64,000 nucleotides of DNA from Natronocalculus amylovorans (GTDB taxonomy: Archaea; Halobacteriota; Halobacteria; Halobacteriales; Haloferacaceae). Both the position numbers and the translations under genes were made by a program. The stretch is from the NCBI RefSeq assembly GCF_023638035.1, contig NZ_JAKRVX010000008.1, positions 62,001 to 126,000 of the forward strand, given 5' to 3'. Below are positions 44,843 through 54,277 of this stretch, piece by piece. The notes beneath the pieces are model-generated. The model was given only the letters and a program-made list of their open reading frames with translations, was not told the origin of the DNA and did no database searches. Position 1 is the first letter of the stretch. Each line of letters starts with the position of its first letter.

Positions 44843-45292
44843 TCACTTGGACGACCACAGTGTTTCTACACGTTGTTCTATTGCCGTGAGAACGGTAGAG
44901 TATACCTCGAGTGGATGGAGCGACGGGAGTTCGAGGTCAGTAATTGTGGTTGCAGTCGGTGGCTTGTGGAAGTGCAACCGGGTGTTGTGCGTGTTCGGGT
45001 GCCGGTCCCAGCGACACTCCCAGCGCTCCCCGTCCTCGTGGTCTTCGACGTAGTGGACTGAGAAATCACCAGTCGTGAACCAGCGGATGTCGAGACGGGC
45101 CACGTTCACTGATTCCGGGTATCGTCCAGCGTCGAGCAGTCCACGAAGCAGTCGAGGTTCGTATGAATCCGGGTCGAACATAGTCTCGGTGATAAGTGAA
45201 TCCGATGAAAGGTGCCGCTCCAGCAGGCGCAGCGTCTGTCGATCTGGTGGACCTGTCGAGTGTGAGGCTCGACTCTCCGGTGGCTGGCTCAT
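44843..45292 (-). CDS. Small conserved haloarchaeal partner of a winged-helix protein
   Basis: 149 residues. The core RLDIRWFTTGDFSVHYVED, then WECRWDRHPNTHNTRLHFHKPP and a C-terminal helix EQRVETLW form a pattern I recall from haloarchaeal genes that travel directly behind a DUF7342-type winged-helix gene, as here (the two abut). The His- and Arg-rich block suggests a nucleic-acid or metal-binding active site, but no function is established. More GC-rich than its surroundings, which suggests transfer. Toxin of a toxin-antitoxin-like pair is one possibility. Confidence 0.65.
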   Translation of the reverse strand: MSQPPESRASHSTGPPDRQTLRLLERHLSSDSLITETMFDPDSYEPRLLRGLLDAGRYPESVNVARLDIRWFTTGDFSVHYVEDHEDGERWECRWDRHPNTHNTRLHFHKPPTATTITDLELPSLHPLEVYSTVLTAIEQRVETLWSSK

Positions 45293-45820
45293 TTACGCTG
45301 GAATTAGATGCCCGTCGTTCTGGGAGAGCTGGCGAGCAAGTTCGTACAGTCTTATATCGCGAATTACGCCCTGCCACTCACTGACTGCGGTCATCCGCTC
45401 GTGAATAGTCTCGTGACTATCGTGATCAAATACGTTGACGGTCGTTGGGTCGGTCGTTTCGAATCGCGCTTCATATTCCGCCTGCTGGGATTCAAGCGCC
45501 TCTACGCGATCGATTATTTCCTCGATAGAGAGTGCGGTTGTGATTCGACTGGCGTCTTGCCATTCGAGATATCCCTCGTTTCGTTCGTATGTCGCCGGTC
45601 GGCTGTCTCGATCGGCCTGAGCGATGCCCATCTCGGCCAAGCGGTCGAGATGCTTTTTCGCGGCATTCGGAGAGCAGTCCGCAAGCTCAGCGATCTCGGT
45701 GTACGCTGTCGGAGCGGAGACTCCGAGGACGACGTCGTAGACACGACCAAACGTGTCTGTTCCCGTCTGCCACCGCCGCTGCGTATTGTCGGACATGGGG
45801 GCCGGATCGAACTTGGTCAT
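45293..45820 (-). CDS. Winged-helix protein (DUF7342-like)
   Basis: 175 residues from ATG 45820; an ATG at 45796 is also possible. A winged helix spans about 25-100: GVSAPTAYTEIAELADCSPNAAKKHLDRLAEMGIAQ, then SRPATYERNEGYLEW. A coiled segment follows (IIDRVEALESQQAEYEARF), probably for dimerisation. It directly precedes its partner gene with no gap. Likely DNA-binding and self-regulating. Higher GC than the neighbouring helicase operon, with which it is divergent. Confidence 0.75.
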   Translation of the reverse strand: MTKFDPAPMSDNTQRRWQTGTDTFGRVYDVVLGVSAPTAYTEIAELADCSPNAAKKHLDRLAEMGIAQADRDSRPATYERNEGYLEWQDASRITTALSIEEIIDRVEALESQQAEYEARFETTDPTTVNVFDHDSHETIHERMTAVSEWQGVIRDIRLYELARQLSQNDGHLIPA

Positions 45821-45832
45821 ACCTATCTGTAG

Positions 45833-48613
45833 GTGGCTTCTCTCAATATATCTTTGGATTATTCAAATATATGTAAGAAAGTGCTGTGTTGGGTTACATA
45901 TGCTCTTGAAACACTCACGCAAGCCACGCTACCGATCGATCGAAAGGCAGAGCTGATTATCTCCGATTCAGCTAGGGCCACTGATTGGCCCACCACGACC
46001 TATTTATCAAATAAACTGACACATACGTATGTGCCAATCTCCCGAGCAAAACCGATCGGCAGTCTCTATGAGGATGTCGCAGACTACGATCTCGTGGTCG
46101 TCTCTGACCCTCCGATCGCAGACGCCCTGAACAACCGTCTCAGACGACCACATATTGGATCTTTTGCAGTCACACCACGTCGGCTTGCAACCGGTCGAAA
46201 AGAGCCAGCAGAGGACCGAACCGCGTTTTTGTCTATTCTTGAAGAGACTGATCTCTCATGGAAAGAGTTAGCCCGGATTATTGGAGACATCATCCAGTGC
46301 TGGGAAGAAACAGCAGCCCCCGATCGAATTCTCTCGTATGAGCGATACGACACCCCTGCCGTCCGATCGGTGCTTACCAAACTCAAATCATTGGATACGA
46401 CGTCAAGATTGCTGACGGAGTATCAGATACCGAACACGCAACGAGTTGCAGTGGTCGGTGAAAACCAACTGACGCCGTTGGAGCAGTCCATCCTCCCGGA
46501 AGAATACGATACGATCGATCTATTCACTGATGATGCGTTTCCGCATCCACCGTTTAGGATATTTAACTCACGAACTGCGATTGTTGATGCATTACTTGAT
46601 ACGATTAGCGAAGAAAATGCAGAAGACATTGCGATCGTTCTCGATGGATCAAGTCAGTATTCATCGTTAATTGAGTCAGCACTCGAAACAGCAAATATTC
46701 CATTCTACGGTGGTCCAGGGTTCAACGACGAGCCGGACCATCGATTGTACATTCAACTGCTTCGGACCGCAACGGCCGGATCAAACACTCGTGTTGCATC
46801 GGTCCAACCATTGTTAGAGCAGCTCGATTGCAACGTCGATCCCAAACATGCCGACAAGCGATTGGACTCGGTTGATTCTGGGTGGTTCGATCGGTTCAGT
46901 GCAACGATCGACAACGAAACATTTGGCTCTGCTCTCACTGCATTTGAGACACGACGATCAGTAACGCTCGAACAGTTCCGAGACGAATTGACAAAGCTTG
47001 GGATTATCGACCAACCAGTAACCACGAATCGAGTAGACCAACTCGAATTTTATTTGGATAGTTACGAAGTCCCAATCGATCGAGAGAATGAGGGTGTGTT
47101 GCTTGCAGATGCAACGTCTGCTGCCTACGTTGATCGCCTCGTTGTCTTTGCGATCGGGTTAGATGATGGTTGGATGCGAGCAGTACCAAATCGTCCATGG
47201 ACCGACGAAGATGCAGTGTATCAACGGAACATTGGACAGTTTCAACACTTGCTGCAAAGCGGTGTCGAACAGTACTATCTCGTTGAAGACGCACAAGGTG
47301 GCCAACCAGTAACTCCGTGTTTGTACTTTGAAGATCTTCTTGAGACACCATATGAACGCTTCAGTGATCTTCGATCGATCCAACACACCCGTACGCATCG
47401 GGCTCGAGGAGATGGGTTTTCGCACACACCACTTGATGACCCGATTGATCCTACCCACGTCAATTCGATGAGCCAGTCTGCACTCAACAACTACGTACAC
47501 TCTCCACGTGACTACTTTTTTGACCGACTTCTCTCATCACCGGATAAGATCTACTTTACAGAAGGACAACTGTTTCACGACTTTGCAGAGTTCTACGTCA
47601 ATCATCCCGAATTGATTGCATCAACATCAGTCGGCGAGTTACTGGAGTTCATGCTAGATCAGACCGATCCATTTCTTCGGACGATCGATCGGGAGACACA
47701 GCGAACTCGGTTCAATGCAGGGGTAACGACACTCATGGAGTTCCTCGATGAGCATCAACCGACACATTCGATCGCAATTGCAGAAGAGAGTGGATTTGGT
47801 GAGAATGTGTTTGAAACATACTTCGACAAAGAGTGTGATAGCCCAGTTACAGAGCGATATTTCACCGATGACACGCTGAGTATCCATGGGCTCATTGATT
47901 ACGTGTACAAACCAACGCACTTGATCGACTACAAGACTGGTGCGCAAAAAAGCCGCTCAAAGGTTGTCAAACACTCTGCGATCGATCCACCAACAACAAA
48001 GCCGAATTTCCAAGCGCTGCTGTATCTCACGTATCAACGACGTCAACAGCCTGATGAAGTGCTTTCGTTCACGTTCGTGCATTTCATGGAGGCGATCGAT
48101 GACGTTGTCAATCCGAACGAGACACCAAATCTAGAAGATATCCAAACAACTGTTCGGTACTATCCAGAATTATTCGCCTCATTTGCTGAGAGCCAAACTG
48201 CTTACGAAGAGCTTTGTAATGGATACAAAGACTGTAGCGGGACGTTTACTGCACTTGGCTACCTATCGTATCAGTCACTTATGACTACGCATCCATTTCC
48301 AGACCAACCGATCGATGAGCTCCGCGACTCTGCGTATGCTGACAACTTCACAGAAGCGATCGAAAAATCAGTTAGTGGGATTGATGCGGATGTGGAAAAA
48401 GGCTGTGACCAAGCACTCAGAGCGCTTGATAAGATTCGAAAGCGCAACTATTTTAGAGAAGATCTTGATGCCTTCGAGTCATTTCTCGAAGGCCAGCGAT
48501 CGGAGCTCAACGATCGACACCAAACACACGAACGCTTCCCAGTGACCGGCCTTGCTGGAGAGACCACCGATCGGTATCTGAACCACCGTGATTTACTTCT
48601 TGGACATGACTAA
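45833..48613 (+). CDS. AddB-like PD-(D/E)XK nuclease subunit
   Basis: 926 residues from a GTG; the true start may be later, since the segment recognisable from homologues begins near SNKLTHTYVPISRAKPIGSL. The N-terminal two thirds is a helicase-like scaffold with no usable Walker A. The C-terminal part has a RecB-family nuclease motif: SIHGLIDYVYKPTHLIDYKTGA (about 684-705; catalytic Asp, Asp and Lys). With the overlapping helicase gene this resembles the AddA/AddB double-strand-break processing pair. It overlaps the next ATG by 8 nt. Division of labour inferred. Confidence 0.8.
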   Translation: MASLNISLDYSNICKKVLCWVTYALETLTQATLPIDRKAELIISDSARATDWPTTTYLSNKLTHTYVPISRAKPIGSLYEDVADYDLVVVSDPPIADALNNRLRRPHIGSFAVTPRRLATGRKEPAEDRTAFLSILEETDLSWKELARIIGDIIQCWEETAAPDRILSYERYDTPAVRSVLTKLKSLDTTSRLLTEYQIPNTQRVAVVGENQLTPLEQSILPEEYDTIDLFTDDAFPHPPFRIFNSRTAIVDALLDTISEENAEDIAIVLDGSSQYSSLIESALETANIPFYGGPGFNDEPDHRLYIQLLRTATAGSNTRVASVQPLLEQLDCNVDPKHADKRLDSVDSGWFDRFSATIDNETFGSALTAFETRRSVTLEQFRDELTKLGIIDQPVTTNRVDQLEFYLDSYEVPIDRENEGVLLADATSAAYVDRLVVFAIGLDDGWMRAVPNRPWTDEDAVYQRNIGQFQHLLQSGVEQYYLVEDAQGGQPVTPCLYFEDLLETPYERFSDLRSIQHTRTHRARGDGFSHTPLDDPIDPTHVNSMSQSALNNYVHSPRDYFFDRLLSSPDKIYFTEGQLFHDFAEFYVNHPELIASTSVGELLEFMLDQTDPFLRTIDRETQRTRFNAGVTTLMEFLDEHQPTHSIAIAEESGFGENVFETYFDKECDSPVTERYFTDDTLSIHGLIDYVYKPTHLIDYKTGAQKSRSKVVKHSAIDPPTTKPNFQALLYLTYQRRQQPDEVLSFTFVHFMEAIDDVVNPNETPNLEDIQTTVRYYPELFASFAESQTAYEELCNGYKDCSGTFTALGYLSYQSLMTTHPFPDQPIDELRDSAYADNFTEAIEKSVSGIDADVEKGCDQALRALDKIRKRNYFREDLDAFESFLEGQRSELNDRHQTHERFPVTGLAGETTDRYLNHRDLLLGHD

Positions 48614-51425
48614 TCCAAACCCATCCCAACAACGATTGATCGATAGTACAGACGGCCTCTACCTCGTCGACGCAGGTGCAGGCACTGGTAAGACGTTCAG
48701 TGTAACGCGGCGCTACTCTGCGATTGTGGATCAACCTTCAGTTGAGCCTGAAGACGTTGTCTTGATTACCTTTACTCGCAACGCTGCCCGAGAAATGAAA
48801 GATCGGATTGTTAGTCACAGTAGCTACACCACAAGAGAACTAGCCGACGCACCGATCCAAACCTTCCATAGCCTCTGTAGTAATATTCTCGATCGATACG
48901 GCTCAAACGCACCACAGTACCTCGGAATTGACGATACGCTCAGTCGGTCGTCAGATGTAATCGAGGAAAGTGCAATTGAGTCTTCGCTCTTTGCAGAGTT
49001 CATATCCACATTCACTGATAGCTGTCCAGAACATCACCCAATTCTCCGAGTTGTAACAAACCCCGGAGAGCTCCGATCGGTTTTGAATAATCTTGCTGCA
49101 CGTGGTATCTTCCCGACGAAGGACGGGTGGTACCGAGATGGCCGATCGAAGCTGCTGGGCGATTTGGATGGGCTTCTTGACGCCGTCGAGGCGGTCAATC
49201 AACCGCGAAATGGTGGTCGCAAGCAATCGGAGCTCAAGAAAAAGCTATACCGTTACGGGAAGGACTCAACCTTCCTTCCAGATGCTCTTTCAAAGCCCAC
49301 TGTCAGAGGCAATGAAAAAGCAGTTCCAGTCGACCCAATTAAAACAGCGTTCAATAGTGATCGATCTGATCTTATCGCGTTTATACACGATCTGTATTTT
49401 TCATATTTAGAGTTTGCACTCGCTCGGAATTATCTGACGTTCAGTATGTTGCAACTCTACACGTTTGTCTTACTCTGTGAGGACCCAGACACTCGGAGTG
49501 AGCTTGCATTTGAGTACACGATGATCGATGAGTTTCAAGACACCAGTGAGATCCAGTTCAAGCTTGCTCTATTGCTCGCTGGAACGGAGAATATCTGCGT
49601 TGTTGGCGACTGGAAACAGAGTATCTACTCCTTCCAATACGCAACTGTCGAAAACATCACACAGTTCGGAGATCGACTCACACAATTCACAAACGAGCTT
49701 AACAGTAACCATACCCGAATTACATATCCAACTACACCTGTTGAGACCATCGAATTAGAACAGAACTACCGATCGACACAGGAGATTCTTGATTTTGCAG
49801 AACATGCACTCACGACTCCAAGCAAAAAATCGGAATCGATCGACGCAGAATCGATCCGTGAGAGGATTGTTCATCTCTTTTCAAATAGCACATACGACGA
49901 AACACAGATAGAGGCACTTCAGAGTCAAGACGAGACGCTTGCAGTGCTCTCGAAGATCGACGAGATTGTTGGGAATCCAGCGTATGCGATCGAACAAGAT
50001 GGTGATCTCATTGAACCCTCCTACGGAGATATTGCCGTGCTCACCCGAACACATGACTTTGGACGAGAGCTTCTCTCGGTTGCTGAGGAGTATCATCTCC
50101 CAGTTGCATACGAAGGTGGTGTTGAGTTATTCCGATCGGATGCTGCCAAACGGTTGCTTGCATGGCTTCGGATTCTTGAATCAGATGCTGATCGAGGATG
50201 GTCGCTTGTACTGGAGGATGCTGGCTATGGGATGAGTGAGATCAAACACATCCTCAAAAAAGAGGCCTACCCTACAGAGATGATCGAGTTCCGGGACGCG
50301 TTAGCATCACTTACTGTCGTTAGTAGCGTGGCTAGGCGTGTCTTTGATCGCTATGGACACGATGGACCGATAGCAGATGCATTGGTTGGACAAATTCAGT
50401 CTGCACATGACCAAACGACAATGACAATCGGTGATCTTTCACAGTACATCAAAACCAATATTGAAAATGGTAACACGTACGATATTTCGACCCCCGCGGG
50501 GACTGACTCAGTAACGGTCCAGACTATCCACGCGGCAAAAGGGCTGGAGTACCCGATCGTGATTGTCGCAAATATGAATCAACGGAAGTTCCCTCCATCT
50601 GGGGGTGGGCCGACTGCTATTTCGTACGATTCGCTCATTGGAATACGACAACGGTACCTCTACGACGACGTACACAGCCAGCCACATCAGTATGATAATT
50701 GGCGATATGATCTCCTGAATAAGTGCCTCCCGGATCAGGCTGATGAAGAACGACGACTGCTCTATGTTGCGATCACACGGGCGCAACAGCATGTCCTGTT
50801 CACTGCACAGGAGCCAAATCAATTTCTCACAGACCTTCCGGTACCGATCGACGAATACGAGCCATCAGAGCCAACGGAAGAAACGCAACAGACTGAGCAG
50901 TCAACACTCTCGGTGCCAATTCCAGATGTTGAAGAGCCAGTCGGATACTCTCCACACTCACTCATGGCAGAGGAGGTGTATGAGTCCGTGACTGAAGGCC
51001 GTGGAATGGATTTCGGTACGCAGGTTCACGAATTTGCTGAAGACTATGTTGCAGGTATCACAACTGAGCCAACAAACGATGACGAACGGGCAGTAGTTTC
51101 ATTGATTGATTCACTAACTGGTGAGATCCATATGGAAGAAGACGTCTATCTGCCACTCACCGCTGATGGAGCCGACGTGATGGTCCGTGGGATCGTTGAT
51201 CTCTTTTGTGTTCATGACGACCGAGTTGAAATTATTGATTTCAAAACCGACCTCTCTCGGTATGCCGAGTCGGAGTATCAAAAACAGCTCAGTGTGTACT
51301 ATCACGTCATCCGGTCAGTGTATCCCGATCGACAGGTGTCTGTCGAGATATTGTATACTGCCACCGGTGAGCGACAACCGATTGAACCACTATCAAAAAA
51401 TGATCTCGAGGAACTAATAAAGTAG
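48606..51425 (+). CDS. AddA-like UvrD-superfamily helicase with RecB-type nuclease domain
   Basis: 939 residues. Superfamily 1 motifs in order: I GAGTGKTF (24-31), Ia LITFTRNAAREM, II IDEFQDTS (about 307-314), III VVGDWKQSIYSFQ, IV/V VQTIHAAKGLEYPIVIVAN, VI RRLLYVAITRAQQHV. The C-terminal nuclease has VMVRGIVDLF and VEIIDFKTD. Thus one chain holds both helicase and nuclease, as AddA does. It is coupled to the AddB-like gene by an 8-nt overlap. Predicted role: resection of double-strand breaks for RadA-dependent repair, alongside or instead of Mre11-Rad50/HerA-NurA. Not assayable from sequence. Confidence 0.85.
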   Translation: MTNPNPSQQRLIDSTDGLYLVDAGAGTGKTFSVTRRYSAIVDQPSVEPEDVVLITFTRNAAREMKDRIVSHSSYTTRELADAPIQTFHSLCSNILDRYGSNAPQYLGIDDTLSRSSDVIEESAIESSLFAEFISTFTDSCPEHHPILRVVTNPGELRSVLNNLAARGIFPTKDGWYRDGRSKLLGDLDGLLDAVEAVNQPRNGGRKQSELKKKLYRYGKDSTFLPDALSKPTVRGNEKAVPVDPIKTAFNSDRSDLIAFIHDLYFSYLEFALARNYLTFSMLQLYTFVLLCEDPDTRSELAFEYTMIDEFQDTSEIQFKLALLLAGTENICVVGDWKQSIYSFQYATVENITQFGDRLTQFTNELNSNHTRITYPTTPVETIELEQNYRSTQEILDFAEHALTTPSKKSESIDAESIRERIVHLFSNSTYDETQIEALQSQDETLAVLSKIDEIVGNPAYAIEQDGDLIEPSYGDIAVLTRTHDFGRELLSVAEEYHLPVAYEGGVELFRSDAAKRLLAWLRILESDADRGWSLVLEDAGYGMSEIKHILKKEAYPTEMIEFRDALASLTVVSSVARRVFDRYGHDGPIADALVGQIQSAHDQTTMTIGDLSQYIKTNIENGNTYDISTPAGTDSVTVQTIHAAKGLEYPIVIVANMNQRKFPPSGGGPTAISYDSLIGIRQRYLYDDVHSQPHQYDNWRYDLLNKCLPDQADEERRLLYVAITRAQQHVLFTAQEPNQFLTDLPVPIDEYEPSEPTEETQQTEQSTLSVPIPDVEEPVGYSPHSLMAEEVYESVTEGRGMDFGTQVHEFAEDYVAGITTEPTNDDERAVVSLIDSLTGEIHMEEDVYLPLTADGADVMVRGIVDLFCVHDDRVEIIDFKTDLSRYAESEYQKQLSVYYHVIRSVYPDRQVSVEILYTATGERQPIEPLSKNDLEELIK

Positions 51426-51481
51426 ATCCCGAGGTACTCTCATACTGTTTGAAGTGATCTGACAATCCGTTATTTTATTTT

Positions 51482-51790
51482 TTCAAGGAGAGAATCCTCA
51501 CGTCGATACAGATGCATTTCTCGAGGTTCTCAGACGGTTGGGGTGGTTCACGGTCCATTTAGACGCCGAAGGTAGCAAACCACTCGCCCGTCGGTTCCTT
51601 CTTGACCGTAACCTGCTTGAGCTTCGCGTCGTCGGGGATGGCGCGGTGGAGCCGAATCGGTATGTCCGCAATTTTCGAGAGTGACAGTACAGTCTGACCG
51701 CCCTTCTTGTGAGCCTGTGCCGCGCTGCATCCGCGCCTTGCTCGCGCCTCCAGTTCGGTCGGCACTCGCTGAGGAAGAGGGCTTAGCGCC
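51482..51790 (-). pseudogene. tnpB: tnpB fragment, truncated at both ends with an in-frame stop
   Basis: The minus strand encodes the TnpB middle region LSLSKIADIPIRLHRAIPDD then KQVTVKKEPTGEWFATFGV, followed by TAA where relatives have Glu, then MDREPPQPSENLEKCICIDV, the approach to RuvC motif I. Both the N- and C-terminal portions are missing. An inactive relic of a second TnpB subtype, distinct from the copy at 1791. Confidence 0.75.
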
Positions 51791-52277
51791 TCAACCCAAC
51801 TAAAAATATAAAATTTGATACTTACTTAGTGTTCGATATAAAGGAAATAATATATTATATATTTCTGGATATTAAATTGCTTGTTCAAATAATAGACTAT
51901 CTACTGATAGTTCACTACTAAGAATATTGTATGTATTTCGAATAGTGCTATCGCGCTTGAGTACGACAGTGTTTATATTTTAAGTAAGTTAAATGCATAT
52001 TCTTCGGCTATCATAGTAAATATAAAGTAGTTTATCTACAATATCATCTCTCCTCAGATACTTGTTGATGCTTTGCCACGATCGCTAGTAAACATAATAA
52101 ATATATCATATTTGGGTTAATTATACCTTGAGGACATATTTATTAATGAATAATAACAGACAAATATCAATATTATTATTTGTAGGGACTACGCTATCCG
52201 AAATATGGCCGTCGCAGTTACTATTACAAAGTTATGCCTGTAATGGTTTTGTGGATGCACAAACGATGGAACGTGTA
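51791..52277. other. AT-rich gap with no gene
   Basis: Nearly 490 bp dominated by A and T, much more than the flanking genes, with many stops in all frames. No RNA gene, origin-like repeat set or promoter with a matching gene is visible. It separates the tnpB relic from the IclR-led catabolic region, so it may be a scar of insertion or the edge of an acquired block. Confidence 0.6.
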
Positions 52278-52292
52278 TTCCACAATGTGGAA
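52278..52292. promoter_or_regulatory. TTCCAC-N3-GTGGAA palindrome at the 3' end of iclR
   Basis: TTCCAC-AAT-GTGGAA begins 5 nt beyond the iclR stop codon. It is the same palindrome as the one in the iclR promoter region (53115-53131), with identical 6-nt core arms and 3-nt spacer. A second regulator-binding site is the simplest reading. Confidence 0.5.
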
Positions 52293-52296
52293 CATG

Positions 52297-53052
52297 CTAC
52301 AAAAGGCGATAGTTGAGTTCCAGCTCGTTACTTACACTCAACAGAAGACTTGTGATTTCTTCATTGATTTTATCTATTGTAAGCCGGTTAGTCGGTCCAG
52401 CAACACTCACAGCTCCGAATGCATCTCCATCTTCGTCACAAATAGGAACTGAAATAGCGTTCAGTCCAGTTACGTTTTCTTGATTGTTAATTGCGTATCC
52501 CTGCTTACCGACCTGTTCGAGTTCAGTTAGTAAGTCTGGGGGTGACGTAATCGTATACTCCGTTTTTGGTTGTAGTCCTGTTTGCTCACAGTATTTGATG
52601 ATTCGACCCTCATCCCAAGTCGACATAATCGCTTTGCCTCCCGCTGTAGAGTGAAGCGGCCCGGAGGTTTTTGCATAGTTGCCAACACGAACCCCATGAT
52701 CGCCGACTGCACGAAATAAATAAATTGCACGATCGTATTCTTCAATAATAAACTGGACTAACTCTCCCGTTTCATTGGCTAACTCATTGATTTTACTGTT
52801 GACAAGTGGATAGAATGGATCGCGTGTTTGTATGGTATTTGCATACTGTAAGAATACAGAAGAGATCCGATAGTGGTCGTTTTGGCAAATGACATATTGA
52901 TTCTCGATGAGTGCGGACAAATATCTGTGTACAGTGCTCTTTGGAATTTCCAAATCGGTAGCAATTGTCGTGAGGCGGACTGGTTCATTATCCCTGATGT
53001 ATTCTAACATGTGGAACATTTGGGACACCGATTTGAAGGGCTTTTTATTCAT
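52297..53052 (-). CDS. IclR-family transcriptional regulator
   Basis: 251 residues from ATG 53052. The N-terminal winged helix (FHMLEYIRDNEPVRLTTIA, then IPKSTVHRYLSALIENQYV) precedes the IclR effector domain (LHSTAGGKAIMSTW, NQENVTGLNAISVPICDEDG, FGAVSVAGP). This family includes repressors and activators of catabolic operons that respond to small organic ligands. It lies directly downstream of a medium-chain dehydrogenase gene and beside the peptidase/racemase/importer cluster, its likely target. Palindromes on both sides suggest autoregulation. Confidence 0.92.
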   Translation of the reverse strand: MNKKPFKSVSQMFHMLEYIRDNEPVRLTTIATDLEIPKSTVHRYLSALIENQYVICQNDHYRISSVFLQYANTIQTRDPFYPLVNSKINELANETGELVQFIIEEYDRAIYLFRAVGDHGVRVGNYAKTSGPLHSTAGGKAIMSTWDEGRIIKYCEQTGLQPKTEYTITSPPDLLTELEQVGKQGYAINNQENVTGLNAISVPICDEDGDAFGAVSVAGPTNRLTIDKINEEITSLLLSVSNELELNYRLL

Positions 53053-53114
53053 TGATACAGTATTACACACCGTCTACTATTGTTGTTTTGATTTGAGAAT
53101 TGATAACACACCCT

Positions 53115-53131
53115 GTTCCACATCGTGGAAC
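53115..53131. promoter_or_regulatory. GTTCCAC-N3-GTGGAAC palindrome upstream of iclR
   Basis: GTTCCAC-ATC-GTGGAAC is a 7-bp-arm inverted repeat 63-79 nt upstream of the iclR start, between it and the dehydrogenase stop codon. Position and symmetry fit an IclR-dimer site controlling iclR itself. Confidence 0.6.
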
Positions 53132-53141
53132 TAGATGTTTG

Positions 53142-54191
53142 TTATCCATCACTAATCTCAATAACTATTTTACCAAAGACCTCACCGTTCTCAATCCGCT
53201 TATGAGCTTCAGATAGCGACTCAAGAGGAAGTACCTGATCGATTACGGGCGTGGTCTTCCCCTGTGCGATGTGTGTGGTAACCTGTTGGAAATCCCTTCT
53301 GTTCCCCATTGGTGCACCAATAATTTGACGATGTTGTTGGTACACGGAACGGACGTCAATTGTTGCGTCAGCACCTGATGTTGCACCGCAGATTACCAAT
53401 CGACCCCCACCAGCTAGCGAATCAATACTTTGTTGCCACGTTTTTTGACCAATGTGATCAACCACTAAATCAACACCACGTCCATCGGTTTCATTCCGTA
53501 TTTTTGTGTCAAACAAATAAAGGGGATCGTGTATAACAGTCGAAGCCCAGTCTTTGAGCCGATCGATTTTATTAGCTGATGATGTCATAGCGTATGTCTC
53601 TGCACCAATTGAATTTGCAATCTGGAGTGCAGCATTGCCAACCCCACCGCTTGCACCAAGAATAAGCGCTTTTTCCGATGGTTGTAGCTTTCCTGCGGTA
53701 ACGATCATTCGCCAAGCAGTCGTAAATGCGATCGGATAGGCTGCAGCGGTAATTGGATCAATTTCAGGTGGGCGCTCTTCGAGACTCCACTCGGGGACAA
53801 CAACATATTCAGCCAGTCCTCCTGAGATGTGTTCACCGATGATCTGATAGGAGTTACACAGCGTGTGTTCACCCGAAAGACAGTACTCGCAGTTATGACA
53901 GACGAGACATGGATAAACCACAACCGGCTTCTTCACCCATGATTTATCAACCGACTCTCCAACTGCATCAACAACTCCGGTAATGTCACAACCGGATCGT
54001 TTCGGAAACTGTCCATCATCTTCGGGGTGTCCAATACGTGCGAATACATCGAGACGATTGAGTCCACACGCTTCAACACGGATACGGACCCACCCAGGCT
54101 TTGGTTCAGGCTTCGGGACATCAACAATGTCTATGACATCATCTGCATCGCCGTAGCCAGTGATTTCACCGGCAAGCATTACTACTGACAT
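53142..54191 (-). CDS. Zinc-containing medium-chain alcohol dehydrogenase/quinone-reductase-like protein
   Basis: 349 residues. Structural zinc ligands are clear in CLVCHNCEYCLSGEHTLC (four Cys). The Rossmann motif is LILGASGGVGNAALQIA, and the domain entry is GCDITGVVDAVGESV. The GHE glutamate-histidine of classical zinc alcohol dehydrogenases is not evident, so it fits the zinc-structural/NADPH-quinone-reductase-like MDR branch. ATG 54191 chosen; 54179 also possible. Divergent from the M28 peptidase gene and upstream of iclR on the same strand. Substrate unknown. Confidence 0.85.
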   Translation of the reverse strand: MSVVMLAGEITGYGDADDVIDIVDVPKPEPKPGWVRIRVEACGLNRLDVFARIGHPEDDGQFPKRSGCDITGVVDAVGESVDKSWVKKPVVVYPCLVCHNCEYCLSGEHTLCNSYQIIGEHISGGLAEYVVVPEWSLEERPPEIDPITAAAYPIAFTTAWRMIVTAGKLQPSEKALILGASGGVGNAALQIANSIGAETYAMTSSANKIDRLKDWASTVIHDPLYLFDTKIRNETDGRGVDLVVDHIGQKTWQQSIDSLAGGGRLVICGATSGADATIDVRSVYQQHRQIIGAPMGNRRDFQQVTTHIAQGKTTPVIDQVLPLESLSEAHKRIENGEVFGKIVIEISDG

Positions 54192-54277
54192 AGAGCACAT
54201 ATGATAAAAACCAACGGTTAGGGTGACATCCTGATCAGAGCAAAGGCTTTATCGGTGCACCTTGATGGAACCAGTAC

